NCBI RefSeq assembly: GCF_022024175.1
Contig: NZ_CP091794.1
Coordinates: 868,001 to 932,000 of the forward strand
Reading direction: 5' to 3'
Source: Prevotella communis
GTDB taxonomy: Bacteria > Bacteroidota > Bacteroidia > Bacteroidales > Bacteroidaceae
Length of the DNA stretch: 64,000 nt
Both the position numbers and the translations under genes were made by a program. Numbering within the stretch: position 1 is the first letter of the stretch; every line of letters starts with the position of its first letter. Shown here piece by piece: positions 9,444-18,805 of the stretch. The notes under the pieces were generated by a model that was not told the DNA's origin, made no database searches, and was given only the letters and a program-made list of their open reading frames with translations.

Positions 9444-10588
9444 GACGGCTGTTTTTGAATGCTTTGTTGTGGGTGGTACCCGTTGCCGTCGGCGCGCAGG
9501 ATGAGGATTCTCTCCGCGTGGGCGTGAAGGGCTTCGTGGATACGTATCATGCGGTACGCACGGAGGCGCCCAACGACTGGATGTCGTCACGTAGCCGTGT
9601 GCGTGGCGAGGTGACGCTGGAAAAGGGAAATGCGGGTGCGTTCGTGTCGGCCAACCTGATTCACAACGCCATCCTGAAGGACCGCTCGGGCTTCCAGTTG
9701 CGCGAGGCCTATGCCTACTATTCGGATGACCATTGGGACGTGCGGGCAGGACGGCAGATCATCACCTGGGGCGTGGCGGATGCTTTAAGACTGACGGACA
9801 TCATCTCGCCGATGGACTATACGGAGTTTTTGGCGCAGGACTACGACGACATCCGCATCCCTGTGGGTGGTTTGCGACTGCGCTACTCGCGTGAGAAATG
9901 GAGCACTGAGGCGGTGGTGATACCCGTGAGCTCGTTCTTTGACCTGCCTACGGATGTGGAGAACCCGTGGTCGGTGGGACCCGTTCCTATCGGCGAAGAG
10001 CCCAAGCGTCGTTTGTGTAATATGGAGTATGGCGGCCGACTGTCGTTCTTCCTCAGCGGCATCGACTTCTCGTTCTCGGCCCTGCATACGTGGAACAAGC
10101 AGCCTGTCGTCTGCAACGGCGTGGGCGAATATCGTCGCATGACGATGTTGGGCGGCGATGTGTCCGTGCCTGTGGGGAAATTCGTGATAAGAGGCGAGGT
10201 GGCTGAGTATCTCGACGAACTGCAGAGTGGGGGAGCGCGTGCAGCCTCGACGAACGCCTTGCTTGGCCTCGACTGGTATGCCGGCAACGACTGGACGCTC
10301 TCGGCGCAGTATTCGCATAAGTACGTGGCGCTGGGCGAGCACAGAAACACGGGTCTCTCGACCCTCCGCATCTCGAAGGATCTGCTGCACAACACGCTCT
10401 CGCTGCAGACCTTCGCCTATATCGACGTGACCAATGGTGGCGTGTTCAATCGCCTGAGTGCCGACTACGCCCTCAACGACCAGTTGCACGCCATCGTGGG
10501 CTACGACTATTTCCATGCCGACAGCGGCATGTTTACCGTCTACAAAAAGAACTCAGAATTATTCGTCAAACTAAAATACAGTTTTTAA
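9440..10588 (+). CDS. Outer-membrane beta-barrel, DUF1302-like
   Basis: 382-aa exported protein. The signal peptide ends at AVGAQ. It is followed by alternating short amphipathic strands with many aromatic residues ([25 protein letters not shown]) and a C-terminal strand LFVKLKYSF ending in Phe, a barrel-assembly signature. [16 protein letters not shown] resembles the conserved early strand of DUF1302 porin-like proteins, which often accompany MMPL pumps and LolA-like proteins. It overlaps the preceding gene by 4 bp, so coupled translation is likely. It is predicted to be the outer-membrane component of the same export or import module. The transported molecule is unknown. Confidence 0.65.
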   Translation: MRRLFLNALLWVVPVAVGAQDEDSLRVGVKGFVDTYHAVRTEAPNDWMSSRSRVRGEVTLEKGNAGAFVSANLIHNAILKDRSGFQLREAYAYYSDDHWDVRAGRQIITWGVADALRLTDIISPMDYTEFLAQDYDDIRIPVGGLRLRYSREKWSTEAVVIPVSSFFDLPTDVENPWSVGPVPIGEEPKRRLCNMEYGGRLSFFLSGIDFSFSALHTWNKQPVVCNGVGEYRRMTMLGGDVSVPVGKFVIRGEVAEYLDELQSGGARAASTNALLGLDWYAGNDWTLSAQYSHKYVALGEHRNTGLSTLRISKDLLHNTLSLQTFAYIDVTNGGVFNRLSADYALNDQLHAIVGYDYFHADSGMFTVYKKNSELFVKLKYSF

Positions 10589-10589
10589 A

Positions 10590-11150
10590 ATGGAAAAATC
10601 AAACAACAACTTTCTTGGCATCCTCGGATGTGCCGTCCTCTATGCCGTAACATCTTTCGCCTGCGCCTTCCTAGGCTTCCTGAGTCCTTGGTGCTGGATC
10701 GTCGTATTCCCCGTTCTGGCCGCCATGCTGGGTGCACCCTCGTATTTCTGGGCAACTCGCCGCTGGCAGCGTTTAGGTGTGGCCACCCTCTTTGCGCTGG
10801 TCCTCGCCGTCGTCTTGCTCGTGATGGGCGAGATTGACTTCACGCAGACCCTCCTGATGGTGGTTGTGGGTATCTTTTCAGATATAGTACGCCAATCAAT
10901 CGGCACTACCTACAAGCGCAGTATCCTGTTGGCCTATCCCATCCTGCCCTTGGGTATCCTCGTGTGGCTCATGAAGCTCTGGACTGCCTCCGAGTGGTAC
11001 TATCAGGGCGCTGCCGAAGAGATTGGCGCCGACTATGCCGAGGGCCTCAAAACGCTCTCATCGCCCTGGGCCCTCTTCCTTGTCATCATCCTCGTCCTCG
11101 CCGCCGGCTCCCTAGCCATCAGTCTTGCGTCGAGGATGGGGAAGAAATGA
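10590..11150 (+). CDS. MptD/Trep_Strep-type ECF S-component-like membrane protein
   Basis: 186-aa integral membrane protein with about five hydrophobic segments. The C-terminal segment AAEEIGADYAEGL resembles the conserved GADYAETL region of the MptD/Trep_Strep family of putative ECF transporter substrate-binding (S) components. It starts 1 bp after the barrel gene, so it is probably the last gene of that operon. No EcfA ATPases or EcfT are in the window, so it would have to use a shared module elsewhere. Members of this family have been linked to heme or metal uptake in Gram-positives, which would suit this neighbourhood, but that is inference. It could also be a generic small membrane protein. 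Confidence 0.45.
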   Translation: MEKSNNNFLGILGCAVLYAVTSFACAFLGFLSPWCWIVVFPVLAAMLGAPSYFWATRRWQRLGVATLFALVLAVVLLVMGEIDFTQTLLMVVVGIFSDIVRQSIGTTYKRSILLAYPILPLGILVWLMKLWTASEWYYQGAAEEIGADYAEGLKTLSSPWALFLVIILVLAAGSLAISLASRMGKK

Positions 11151-11166
11151 ACACGAAATGTTCATC

Positions 11167-11278
11167 AATACCTACTTTTGATTAATACTATTAAATAATT
11201 ATAGGTACGTGCTAGTGCGCGATGCTTAAAACCCTTAGTTTTAGGTATTGCGCACCTTTCTGTTTTGCCGTACCTTTG
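11167..11278 (+). promoter_or_regulatory. hmu promoter C with iron box and 41-bp dyad
   Basis: Three elements are seen. AATACCTACTTTTGATTAAT is at 11167-11186. A dyad has left arm GTGCGCGATGCTTAAAAC (11215-11232) and right arm GTTTTAGGTATTGCGCAC (11238-11255). The -7 box TACCTTTG is at 11271-11278. The right arm contains TTTTAGGTATTG, again 20 nt before the -7 box. The same three elements, nearly identical, precede the DUF2023-flavodoxin genes at 40956-41061. Metal/heme-dependent control is inferred from the genes served. Confidence 0.75.
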
Positions 11279-11337
11279 CACCCTGTAAACAAAGCAGATG
11301 TTTTTGGAATAACAAACCAATTAAATAATAACAAAAA

Positions 11338-11844
11338 ATGAAAAAGATTCTGATTTCTATGGTAGCAGCTTTGGCGCTGCTCCCCGTGTTCACCTCGTGT
11401 TCTAACGATGACGACAACAAACCTGAGAAGACCGCCGCTCAGAGTGTAGAAGCAAACTATGTAGGTGGCACCTATGCCAACTGCAAGTACTTCCAGAACT
11501 ATCAGCCCACAGAGAACGATACTGTATTTGTGAAGGCTACTCAGACAGCTGATGTTGCTACGCTGAGCTACACCTCAGCAACCTGGGGCGAGTTTACCTT
11601 TGAGGCTGTCAAGGTGACCAAGCAGAACGATGGTTCGTTCACGCTCGCTGGTGAGGGTAAGACCCTGATGCCCAGCATGAAGGGTGAGCCTAAGGAGTAT
11701 GCCGCTACCTTCGAGGGTACCGTCAATGACGGCAAACTGGTGGCTACGTTCGACGTACCTGCCGTGATGGGTGGCACTACCGTACTGTTCAACCCTGCCG
11801 ATTTCAAGGAAGTATTTGAAGCTGCTCAGAACAAAGATAAATAA
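11338..11844 (+). CDS. Calycin-like domain lipoprotein, first gene of the hmu operon
   Basis: 168-aa lipoprotein with the lipobox PVFTSC and an acidic tether (SNDDDNKPEK). The body is an all-beta calycin-like domain (YVGGTYANCKYF, ATFEGTVNDGKLVATFDV) of the type common in Bacteroidales, where such proteins often accompany heme-binding HmuY. Its stop overlaps the hmuY start (TAATG at 11842-11846), so it is the first cistron under promoter C. Calycin-like folds can bind small ligands. Whether this one binds heme or another porphyrin is not visible in the sequence. Confidence 0.7.
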   Translation: MKKILISMVAALALLPVFTSCSNDDDNKPEKTAAQSVEANYVGGTYANCKYFQNYQPTENDTVFVKATQTADVATLSYTSATWGEFTFEAVKVTKQNDGSFTLAGEGKTLMPSMKGEPKEYAATFEGTVNDGKLVATFDVPAVMGGTTVLFNPADFKEVFEAAQNKDK

Positions 11845-12509
11845 TGAGTATCAAAACATCATTACGCTTGCTGGGAATAGCCTCTATCGTGGGACTATTC
11901 TCAGCTTGCGATTTGTTGGAGAACGTGTATGACGACCCCGCGGTGGAGAAGCAGGAGGGACAGTACTATGTGGACGCCACCGACTATGCCCAGTGGGTGT
12001 ACATCAACCTCCACACGCCTGTGCCCACCATCACCACCTCGACCATCAGTCTGGACGACCTCACGGAGACGGGTGCGCCTGAGGAGTGGGACATCGCCCA
12101 CCACCGCTACGACGTGAAGACCAACGGTGCCAGCGTGATGATGACGCCCTATCACTCGATTGAAGCCCTGGAGCAGGCCGGACTGCCCAGCGAGGGTGAG
12201 TGGACTGCCGATGAGGAGAGTGAGCAATGCATCACCGTGGATATGTCGCACATGATGGAGGGCTACCTGGTGTATGCCCCTGGTCATAAGAACACGGTGA
12301 TAGGACAATGGGTGGAGGTGGACACGAGTAACATGCCGCCCAACTACACCATGCACGACAACGTGATGTTGCTGCGCTTTGCCGACGGCACCTATGCCGC
12401 CATACAGTTGGCCAACTTTATGAGTACCGACAGCTATCAGGTGAAAGGCTGGATGACGGTGAACTATAAATACCCCGTAATTGAGGGTAAAGGGAATAGT
12501 GAAAAGTGA
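11844..12509 (+). CDS. hmuY: HmuY-family heme-binding lipoprotein
   Basis: 221-aa lipoprotein with lipobox LFSAC (Cys about 20). HmuY proteins capture heme at the cell surface and hand it to the TonB receptor HmuR. The family assignment rests on size, the pattern YYVDATDYAQWVYINL...EEWDIAHHRYDVKTNGAS and its position directly before hmuR and the CobN-like hmuS. The axial heme ligands cannot be assigned without alignment. The C-terminus (GKGNSEK) and the stop codon come from a GTGAAAA-type heptamer array. It overlaps the upstream gene by 1 nt and is expected to be induced by iron or heme limitation. Confidence 0.85.
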   Translation: MSIKTSLRLLGIASIVGLFSACDLLENVYDDPAVEKQEGQYYVDATDYAQWVYINLHTPVPTITTSTISLDDLTETGAPEEWDIAHHRYDVKTNGASVMMTPYHSIEALEQAGLPSEGEWTADEESEQCITVDMSHMMEGYLVYAPGHKNTVIGQWVEVDTSNMPPNYTMHDNVMLLRFADGTYAAIQLANFMSTDSYQVKGWMTVNYKYPVIEGKGNSEK

Positions 12510-12580
12510 AAAATTTGCTTCCGCTTTAAAAAGGTAAAAGTGAAAAATACTACCGCACTCAAAAATAATGAAAAGTGAAA
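12491..12580. repeat. 7-bp periodic array between hmuY and hmuR
   Basis: Heptamers of the AATAGTG/AAAAGTG type supply the hmuY stop. A second run (AAAAGTGAAAAAT, then ATGAAAAGTGAAATC) supplies the first annotated hmuR start codon. The unit phase is partly degraded in between. Confidence 0.65.
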
Positions 12581-14508
12581 TCATGATGATGGCCTTGTGC
12601 CTATGTAGCACGATGCAGGCCGCAACCGATCCTGCTGACAGCGTGCTGTGGAACGATGACCCGTTGAAGTTGCAGACCGTTGTGGTCACCGCCACCCGTA
12701 CACCCAAGTCGCTGAAGGACATCCCTGTGGTGACGCGCGTCATCACGGGCGAGGACATCCGTAAGGCCGATGCCACCAATATCAAGGACATGCTGCAACA
12801 GGAGTTGCCAGGCTTGGAGTTTACCTATTCTATGGGTCAGCAGGTGCTGAACATGGGTGGCTACGACGGCAATAACATCCTGTTCCTGGTGGATGGCGAA
12901 CGCATGGCGGGCGAGTCGATGGATAACATCGATTTCTCGCGTCTCAACCTCAACAGTATCGAGCGCATTGAGATTGTCAAGGGTGCCGCCTCTACGCTCT
13001 ACGGCTCGTCGGCGATGGGTGGCGTCATCAATATCATCACCAAGGGTCCGTCGGACACGTGGAGCGCCAACCTCAACACCCGTTACGAGGGTGCTACCAA
13101 GGAGTGGCGCCACGGCGGAAGTGCCGATTTCAACATGGGTAAACTGAACTCGCTCACTACCTTCCAGATGACCCGTTCAAAGGCGCTGGATCTGGGCGAG
13201 GAGTCGTCGCTGCCCACCTATGGCGGACGCTCGTACAACGTGAAGGAACGCCTTGTCTGGCAACTGCGCCACGACCTGTCGCTGACGGGCCGACTGGGTT
13301 ATTTCTTCCGCGAGAGGGAGTCGGGCGAGGTGAGTCATGAGCGCTATCGCGACCTCAGCGACGGGTTGAAGATGAACTGGAGCATCACGCCCCAGCAGCA
13401 CCTCGAGGTGGGCTACAGCTTCGACCAGTATGACAAGTCGGACCTGAACCTTCTGACGCATAAGGACCTGCGCGACTACTCCAATCGTCAAAACGTGGCA
13501 CGCGCCGTCTATAATTGTCAATTGTCAATTATGAATTCTCAATTAACTCTGGGTGCCGACTTCATGAACGACTACCTGATGACCTATCAGTTTGCCGCCG
13601 ATAATAACCATCGGTCGCAAAACAGCTACGACGCCTTCCTGCAATGGGACTATGCCCCCACGGAGCAATGGGAGGTTATCGGCGGACTGCGTTACGACTA
13701 CTTCTCGGCTGCCGCGAAGGGTATGCCCACGTGGAAACTGGCGGGCATGTGGAAGAGCGGACACAACAGTCTGCGGGCCTCCTACGCCTCAGGCTTCCGT
13801 GCCCCCTCGCTCAAGGAACTCTATATGGACTTCTTCATGGGAGGCATCTTCATGATCTATGGTAATCCTGACCTGAAATGCGAGACCAACCATAACCTGT
13901 CGCTCTCGTGGACCAACTACGGTTCGATTACCAGCAACCTGAAATACTGCCTGACGGCCACCGGCTATTACAACTTCTTCAGCAACTATATCACCACGGC
14001 AACGGTGGTGCGCGACGGGAAGAGTGGACAGATGTATACCAACATTGCCAACCAGCAGATAGCTGGGGCCGACGTCAACGCACAGCTTCATCATCACAAC
14101 GGCTTTGGCGCCAGGGTGTCGTATGCCTTCACCAGGAATATCGTGAAGAAGGGACAGCCCGACCTTACTGCTGCCCGTCCACACTCGCTCACTTGGCGTG
14201 CCGACTACGACCATCAGTTTACTAAGAACTACGGACTCTACGTGTCGCTCTCAGGCCGGTTCCTCTCGGCTGTCAACGTGACGGAGTATACTTCCAGTAC
14301 GCTCGACGAGATGACCAAGACCCACTACGACGGCTATGCCATCTGGAAGTTATCGCTCTCACAGCGCTTCATGAAAGGCATCACGCTCAACTGTGCCGTC
14401 GACAACCTGTTTAACTATCAGCCCAAGACCTATGCCGCCAACTCGCCTGTCACGTTGGGCACAACGCTGACGCTTGGCCTTTCTATTGATATCAATAAAA
14501 TGCTATGA
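12568..14508 (+). CDS. hmuR: HmuR-family TonB-dependent heme receptor
   Basis: 646-aa TonB-dependent receptor that takes heme from HmuY and imports it. The TonB box-like segment LQTVVVTATRTPKSLKDIPVVTRVI starts the plug. The IERIEIVKGAASTLYGSSAMGGVINIITKGP segment is typical of the family, and the barrel ends in LGLSIDINKML. The start at 12568 lies in a heptamer array; an in-frame ATG at 12583 would give a cleaner signal peptide (MMMALCLCSTMQA). A five-unit AATTNNN array at 13513-13547 adds residues NCQLSIMNSQL to an extracellular-loop region without breaking the frame. The gene overlaps hmuS by 4 nt (ATGA). Confidence 0.9.
   Translation: MKSEIMMMALCLCSTMQAATDPADSVLWNDDPLKLQTVVVTATRTPKSLKDIPVVTRVITGEDIRKADATNIKDMLQQELPGLEFTYSMGQQVLNMGGYDGNNILFLVDGERMAGESMDNIDFSRLNLNSIERIEIVKGAASTLYGSSAMGGVINIITKGPSDTWSANLNTRYEGATKEWRHGGSADFNMGKLNSLTTFQMTRSKALDLGEESSLPTYGGRSYNVKERLVWQLRHDLSLTGRLGYFFRERESGEVSHERYRDLSDGLKMNWSITPQQHLEVGYSFDQYDKSDLNLLTHKDLRDYSNRQNVARAVYNCQLSIMNSQLTLGADFMNDYLMTYQFAADNNHRSQNSYDAFLQWDYAPTEQWEVIGGLRYDYFSAAAKGMPTWKLAGMWKSGHNSLRASYASGFRAPSLKELYMDFFMGGIFMIYGNPDLKCETNHNLSLSWTNYGSITSNLKYCLTATGYYNFFSNYITTATVVRDGKSGQMYTNIANQQIAGADVNAQLHHHNGFGARVSYAFTRNIVKKGQPDLTAARPHSLTWRADYDHQFTKNYGLYVSLSGRFLSAVNVTEYTSSTLDEMTKTHYDGYAIWKLSLSQRFMKGITLNCAVDNLFNYQPKTYAANSPVTLGTTLTLGLSIDINKML
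13513..13547. repeat. 7-bp periodic array inside hmuR
   Basis: Heptamers AATTGTC, AATTGTC, AATTATG, AATTCTC, AATTAAC. They lie in a barrel-loop coding region, and the reading frame continues on both sides. Confidence 0.85.
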
Positions 14509-17500
14509 ACAGAATCAAAATCAAGAAGAAATACATCTTTTTAGGCCTCCTCGCCGCTGTCCTCGTCTTCATCCTGACGGCCTGCTGGCGCACCATGTGC
14601 AGTAGGACGGATGTGGCCTTTGTCAACTACCAGGTCATCACGCTGGGCGAGATTTCGAAGGCCAACGACAATAGTTTTATCCGCCTGCATGTGGCACCCC
14701 TCGATGATATCGACTCGTGGAGTGACTACGATGCCGTTGTGATCAACGGTATGGGACTGCGCATCACGGAGGAACAGCGCCAGCAGATCCAGACGCTGGC
14801 CGATAAGGGATTACCCATCCTGACCACCGCCGTGACGAACCCTGCGAATAATATCGTGAGCATGGACGAGTGGGATGCTGACTCGCTGAAGCAGTACCTC
14901 TCGGCGGGTGGAGCGAAGAACTACCGCAGTTTTCTGAACTACCTGCGCAACGAGGTGGACGGCAAACTCTTCTTCCTCGACGAGGTGGAGCCTGTGGAGG
15001 AACAGGAGGCTGAACTCTTCTATCACCTGGGTGCGCCCCACCAGGGCAATGCCCCACGTATCCTTATTACAGGGTTGATGGGCGATGCTACCGACCTGAT
15101 TGCGGCCCTCGAGGCATCAGGCGATGTGGTGTATGCCACCCGCGACCTGAACACGCTCATCAAAACCCACGCCATCGACAGCATCCAGCCATCGGCCATC
15201 ATCAACATGGCGCACGGACGATTGGGTGATGCGGCGGTCGACTATCTGAAAGCGCAGAATATCCCCCTGTTCTCTACCGTCAACGTGAACCGCATGACGG
15301 AGGAGTGGGAGAATGACAAGCAAGGCATGCAGGGCGGCTTCCTGTCGCAGAGCATCATCACCCCTGAGATAGACGGCATGATTCGTCCCTTCGTACTTTT
15401 CGCCATCCGCGAGGGCAAGGACGGACTGCCTGAGGCCTATACCATCCCTGAACGACTCACGACGTTTGTGAAAGCTGTCAACAAGCACCTGGCGCTGAAG
15501 ACCATCAGTAACAAGGACAAGAAGGTGGCCATCGTCTATTTCAAGGGTCCTGGTTCTAACGCTCTCACGGCTTCAGGACTCGAGGTGGTTCCCTCGCTCT
15601 ATAACCTCTTGGTCAGGATGCGAGAGGAGGGCTATACTGTAAAAGACCTGCCCTCATCGGCCGAGGCACTCGACGCCCTTATCCAGCACTCTGGCAGCGT
15701 GTTTGGCACCTATGCCGAGGGTGCTCAGGCCAAGTTCCTCAACGAGGGACAGCCGCAGCTCATCACCAAGCACGACTTCAACACGTGGACCAAGGCGCTC
15801 TTCACCAAGGAGATGCACGACGAGATGCTGCGTGTCAACGGACAGTATCCTGGTCATTACCTGGCGAAGGATGCCGAGACGCTGGGCCTGCCCGTTATTC
15901 GTCTGGGAAATATCGTACTGATGCCGCAGATGCCTGCCGGAACGGGTAGCGACTCGTTCAAGATGGTGCACGGCACGGAGACGGTTCCGCCATATCCCTA
16001 TATCGCCCAGTACCTGTGGCTGCAGGAGGGTTTCAAGGCCGATGCCCTCATCCATTTCGGTACCCACGGCTCATTGGAATATACCCCTGGCAAACAGGTG
16101 GCGCTGTCGCAGAACTGCTGGAGCGACCGCCTCGTGGGCACCTTGCCGCATTTCTATCTCTATACTATCAGTAATGTGGGCGAGGCCATGATAGCCAAGC
16201 GTCGCACCTATGCCTCGCTGGTGTCGTATCTCACGCCGCCCTTCATGGAGAGCAACCTGCGCGGACTGTACAGTCAGTTGAGTGCTGCCATCGAGGCCTA
16301 CGACAAGGCTCCCAGCGACAAGGCATCGCTGGCCGTGAAAGCCCTCACCATCCAGATGGGTATCCATCGCGAATTGCACCTCGACTCCGTGAAGACCAAG
16401 CCCTATACCGAGGCTGAGGTGGCCCGCATCGAGGCCTTTGCTGAGGAGTTGATGAACGAGAAGATCACGAGTAAGTTCTATACCCTGGGCGTGCCCTACG
16501 AGCAGGACCGCATCCAGTCGTCCGTCTTCGCCATGGCCACAGAGCCCATCGCCTATAGTCTCCTGGCACTCGACAAGATGCAGCATCGTGCCGCGGCCGA
16601 TACCGAGAAGCATCCCTCGCTCTTCACCGCCCGCTATCTGAATCCCGCCAAGGCGCTGGTAGCCAGACTGCTCAGTCGTCAGGGTGAGGTGACGGAGACC
16701 GAGGTCTGTCAGATAGCCCATATCACCACATCCGACCTGCATCGCGCCCACCATATCGACTCTATTCTTGCGGCTCCCCAGCAGATGATGTCGATGATGA
16801 TGACGATGGGAACAAAGACCCACCCTTCACCCTCCCTGAAGGGAGGGAAAAATAGTCCTGCTATGAAGAAAAACAAGATGCCAGGTAACCACTCCCTCCC
16901 TGCAGGGAGGGCAGGGGGAGGGTCTTCTATGAGTCCCAAGAAAGCCCTGGCCATGGCCAAGATGATGGGTGCCACCCCTGAACAGTTGAAGAAGATGAAG
17001 GAGGCCATGATGGGCAAGAAAGGCACAACGGACAAGCATACCGACAGCAAGATGCAGCATATGTCGCCCGCCATGCAGGCCATCGTCGACAAGGTGGCTG
17101 AGGCTGGTATGCTCTCCAAGCAGGATAAGGACTTTTCCCGTGCCGTACTCGAGGTGGAGCGCACCATTCGCAATGTGGGCAACTACCGCACAGCTCTGCT
17201 TACGTCGCCTGCTATCGAGATAACGAGTATGCTCAACGCCCTGCGTGGCGGCTATACGGCGCCCTCACCTGGTGGCGACGTGATCAGTAACCCCAATGCC
17301 GTGCCTACGGGGCGCAACCTCTACGGCATCAATGCCGAGACCTGTCCTACGGAACAGGCCTGGGAGAAGGGTAAGGAACTGGCCGAGAACACCATCCGCC
17401 TGTATCGTGAGCGCCATCACGACAGCATCCCCCGCAAGGTGAGCTACACGCTGTGGTCCAGCGAGTTCATCGAGACGGGTGGCGCCACCATCGCCCAGTG

Positions 17501-18803
17501 TCTCTATCTGCTTGGCGTAGAACCCATCCGCGACGCCTTTGGTCGTGTCACGGACATCCGCCTGATTCCCTCGAAGGAACTGGGTCGCCCACGTATCGAT
17601 GTGGTGGTGCAGACCTCAGGACAGTTGCGCGACCTGGCTGCCTCGCGCCTGTTCCTCATCACCCGTGCCGTCGAGATGGCTGCACAGGCTGAGGACAAAG
17701 ACTATCAAAATATGGTGGCACAGGGCGTGAAGGAAGCCGAGCGTGTGCTGGTGGAAAAAGGTTTGTCGCCCAAGGAAGCCCGTGAGGTGAGTACCCATCG
17801 TGTGTTTGGTGGTGTCAACGGCAACTACGGCACTGGCATCCAGGGCATGACGATGGCCAGCGACCGTTGGGAAAACGAGTCGGAACTGGCCGAGGTCTAT
17901 CTCAACAATATGGGTGCCTACTATGGTAAGGAAGACCAGTGGGAGGACATGCGCCAGTATGCCTTCGAGGCTGCCCTGGCCAATACCGATGCCGTCATCC
18001 AGCCGCGCCAGTCTAACACCTGGGGCGCCCTGTCGCTCGACCACGTCTATGAGTTTATGGGCGGCATGAACATGGCCGTACGCAACGTTACGGGTAAGGA
18101 GCCTGATGCCTACCTCTCCGACTATCGCAACCGCAATCATGCCAGGATGCAGGAGGTGAAGGAGGCCATCGGCGTCGAGAGTCGCACCACACTCTTCAAC
18201 CCCACCTATATCAAAGAGAAGATGCAGGGTGGCGCCAGCGATGCCAACACCTTTGTCGAGTTGGTTCAGAATACCTACGGATGGAACGTGATGAAGCCCG
18301 AGGCTATCGACAACGAGATGTGGGACGGCATCTATGATACTTACGTCAAGGACCAGTACAACCTGGACACGCGCGCCTTCTTCGAACAGAAGAACCCTGC
18401 CGCCCTGCAGGAGATGACGGCCGTGATGATGGAGTCGGCCCGCAAGGGCTACTGGAAGGCCAGCGACGCCCAACTCAAGGATATAGCCCAACTGCATACC
18501 GAGTTGGTGAAGAAATATGGCGCCAGCGGTTCGCAGATGGTGAGCGACAATCAGAAGTTGCAGGACTTCATCGCCCATAAGGTGGATGCCACAACAGCAA
18601 AAGCCTATCAGCAACAGATCAGCGAGGTGCGCCACGAGCAGGTGAGCAATCAGAACAGTCAGGTGCTGAAGAAGGAGGAAATGTCCTCTGCCAGCACCAC
18701 TACTACGATTGTCAACAGCGTGGCTGTGGTTGCCATCGCCGTAGTCTTTATCATCCTGATAGCGCTGCTGGTGCGTCGCCGTCGTCAAAACATGAGTGAA
18801 TAG
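14505..18803 (+). CDS. hmuS: CobN-like heme-processing protein HmuS
   Basis: 1432-aa protein of the cobaltochelatase CobN/magnesium chelatase H family, anchored by an N-terminal membrane helix (about residues 10-28) and a C-terminal one (VAIAVVFIILIALLVRRRR). CobN landmarks include GSLEYTPGKQVALS, KVSYTLWSSEFIETGGATIAQ and FRDAFGRVTDIRLIPSKELGRPRIDVVVQTSGQLRD-type sequence. In the hmu locus this protein is thought to act on imported heme in the envelope; homologues in Bacteroides have been proposed to remove its iron. No ChlI/ChlD-type ATPase partners are present here. A Met/Lys-rich linker at about residues 760-865 is interrupted by two GC-rich palindromes (16830-16847, 16894-16911), which is unusual. 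It overlaps hmuR and is followed 2 nt later by hmuT. Confidence 0.85.
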   Translation: MNRIKIKKKYIFLGLLAAVLVFILTACWRTMCSRTDVAFVNYQVITLGEISKANDNSFIRLHVAPLDDIDSWSDYDAVVINGMGLRITEEQRQQIQTLADKGLPILTTAVTNPANNIVSMDEWDADSLKQYLSAGGAKNYRSFLNYLRNEVDGKLFFLDEVEPVEEQEAELFYHLGAPHQGNAPRILITGLMGDATDLIAALEASGDVVYATRDLNTLIKTHAIDSIQPSAIINMAHGRLGDAAVDYLKAQNIPLFSTVNVNRMTEEWENDKQGMQGGFLSQSIITPEIDGMIRPFVLFAIREGKDGLPEAYTIPERLTTFVKAVNKHLALKTISNKDKKVAIVYFKGPGSNALTASGLEVVPSLYNLLVRMREEGYTVKDLPSSAEALDALIQHSGSVFGTYAEGAQAKFLNEGQPQLITKHDFNTWTKALFTKEMHDEMLRVNGQYPGHYLAKDAETLGLPVIRLGNIVLMPQMPAGTGSDSFKMVHGTETVPPYPYIAQYLWLQEGFKADALIHFGTHGSLEYTPGKQVALSQNCWSDRLVGTLPHFYLYTISNVGEAMIAKRRTYASLVSYLTPPFMESNLRGLYSQLSAAIEAYDKAPSDKASLAVKALTIQMGIHRELHLDSVKTKPYTEAEVARIEAFAEELMNEKITSKFYTLGVPYEQDRIQSSVFAMATEPIAYSLLALDKMQHRAAADTEKHPSLFTARYLNPAKALVARLLSRQGEVTETEVCQIAHITTSDLHRAHHIDSILAAPQQMMSMMMTMGTKTHPSPSLKGGKNSPAMKKNKMPGNHSLPAGRAGGGSSMSPKKALAMAKMMGATPEQLKKMKEAMMGKKGTTDKHTDSKMQHMSPAMQAIVDKVAEAGMLSKQDKDFSRAVLEVERTIRNVGNYRTALLTSPAIEITSMLNALRGGYTAPSPGGDVISNPNAVPTGRNLYGINAETCPTEQAWEKGKELAENTIRLYRERHHDSIPRKVSYTLWSSEFIETGGATIAQCLYLLGVEPIRDAFGRVTDIRLIPSKELGRPRIDVVVQTSGQLRDLAASRLFLITRAVEMAAQAEDKDYQNMVAQGVKEAERVLVEKGLSPKEAREVSTHRVFGGVNGNYGTGIQGMTMASDRWENESELAEVYLNNMGAYYGKEDQWEDMRQYAFEAALANTDAVIQPRQSNTWGALSLDHVYEFMGGMNMAVRNVTGKEPDAYLSDYRNRNHARMQEVKEAIGVESRTTLFNPTYIKEKMQGGASDANTFVELVQNTYGWNVMKPEAIDNEMWDGIYDTYVKDQYNLDTRAFFEQKNPAALQEMTAVMMESARKGYWKASDAQLKDIAQLHTELVKKYGASGSQMVSDNQKLQDFIAHKVDATTAKAYQQQISEVRHEQVSNQNSQVLKKEEMSSASTTTTIVNSVAVVAIAVVFIILIALLVRRRRQNMSE
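16830..16911. repeat. Pair of GC-rich palindromes inside hmuS
   Basis: CCCTCCCTGAAGGGAGGG (16830-16847) and CCCTCCCTGCAGGGAGGG (16894-16911), 64 bp apart start to start, the second followed by GCAGGGGGAGGG. They resemble a REP-like intergenic element, yet lie in frame inside the Met/Lys-rich linker and encode PSLKGG and SLPAGRAGGG. Confidence 0.8.
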
Positions 18804-18805
18804 GC

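Noticed and set aside
14764..15488. Long antisense frames in hmuS and in other GC-rich genes
   Set aside because: They follow from codon bias opposite real genes and have no start context, domain or promoter.
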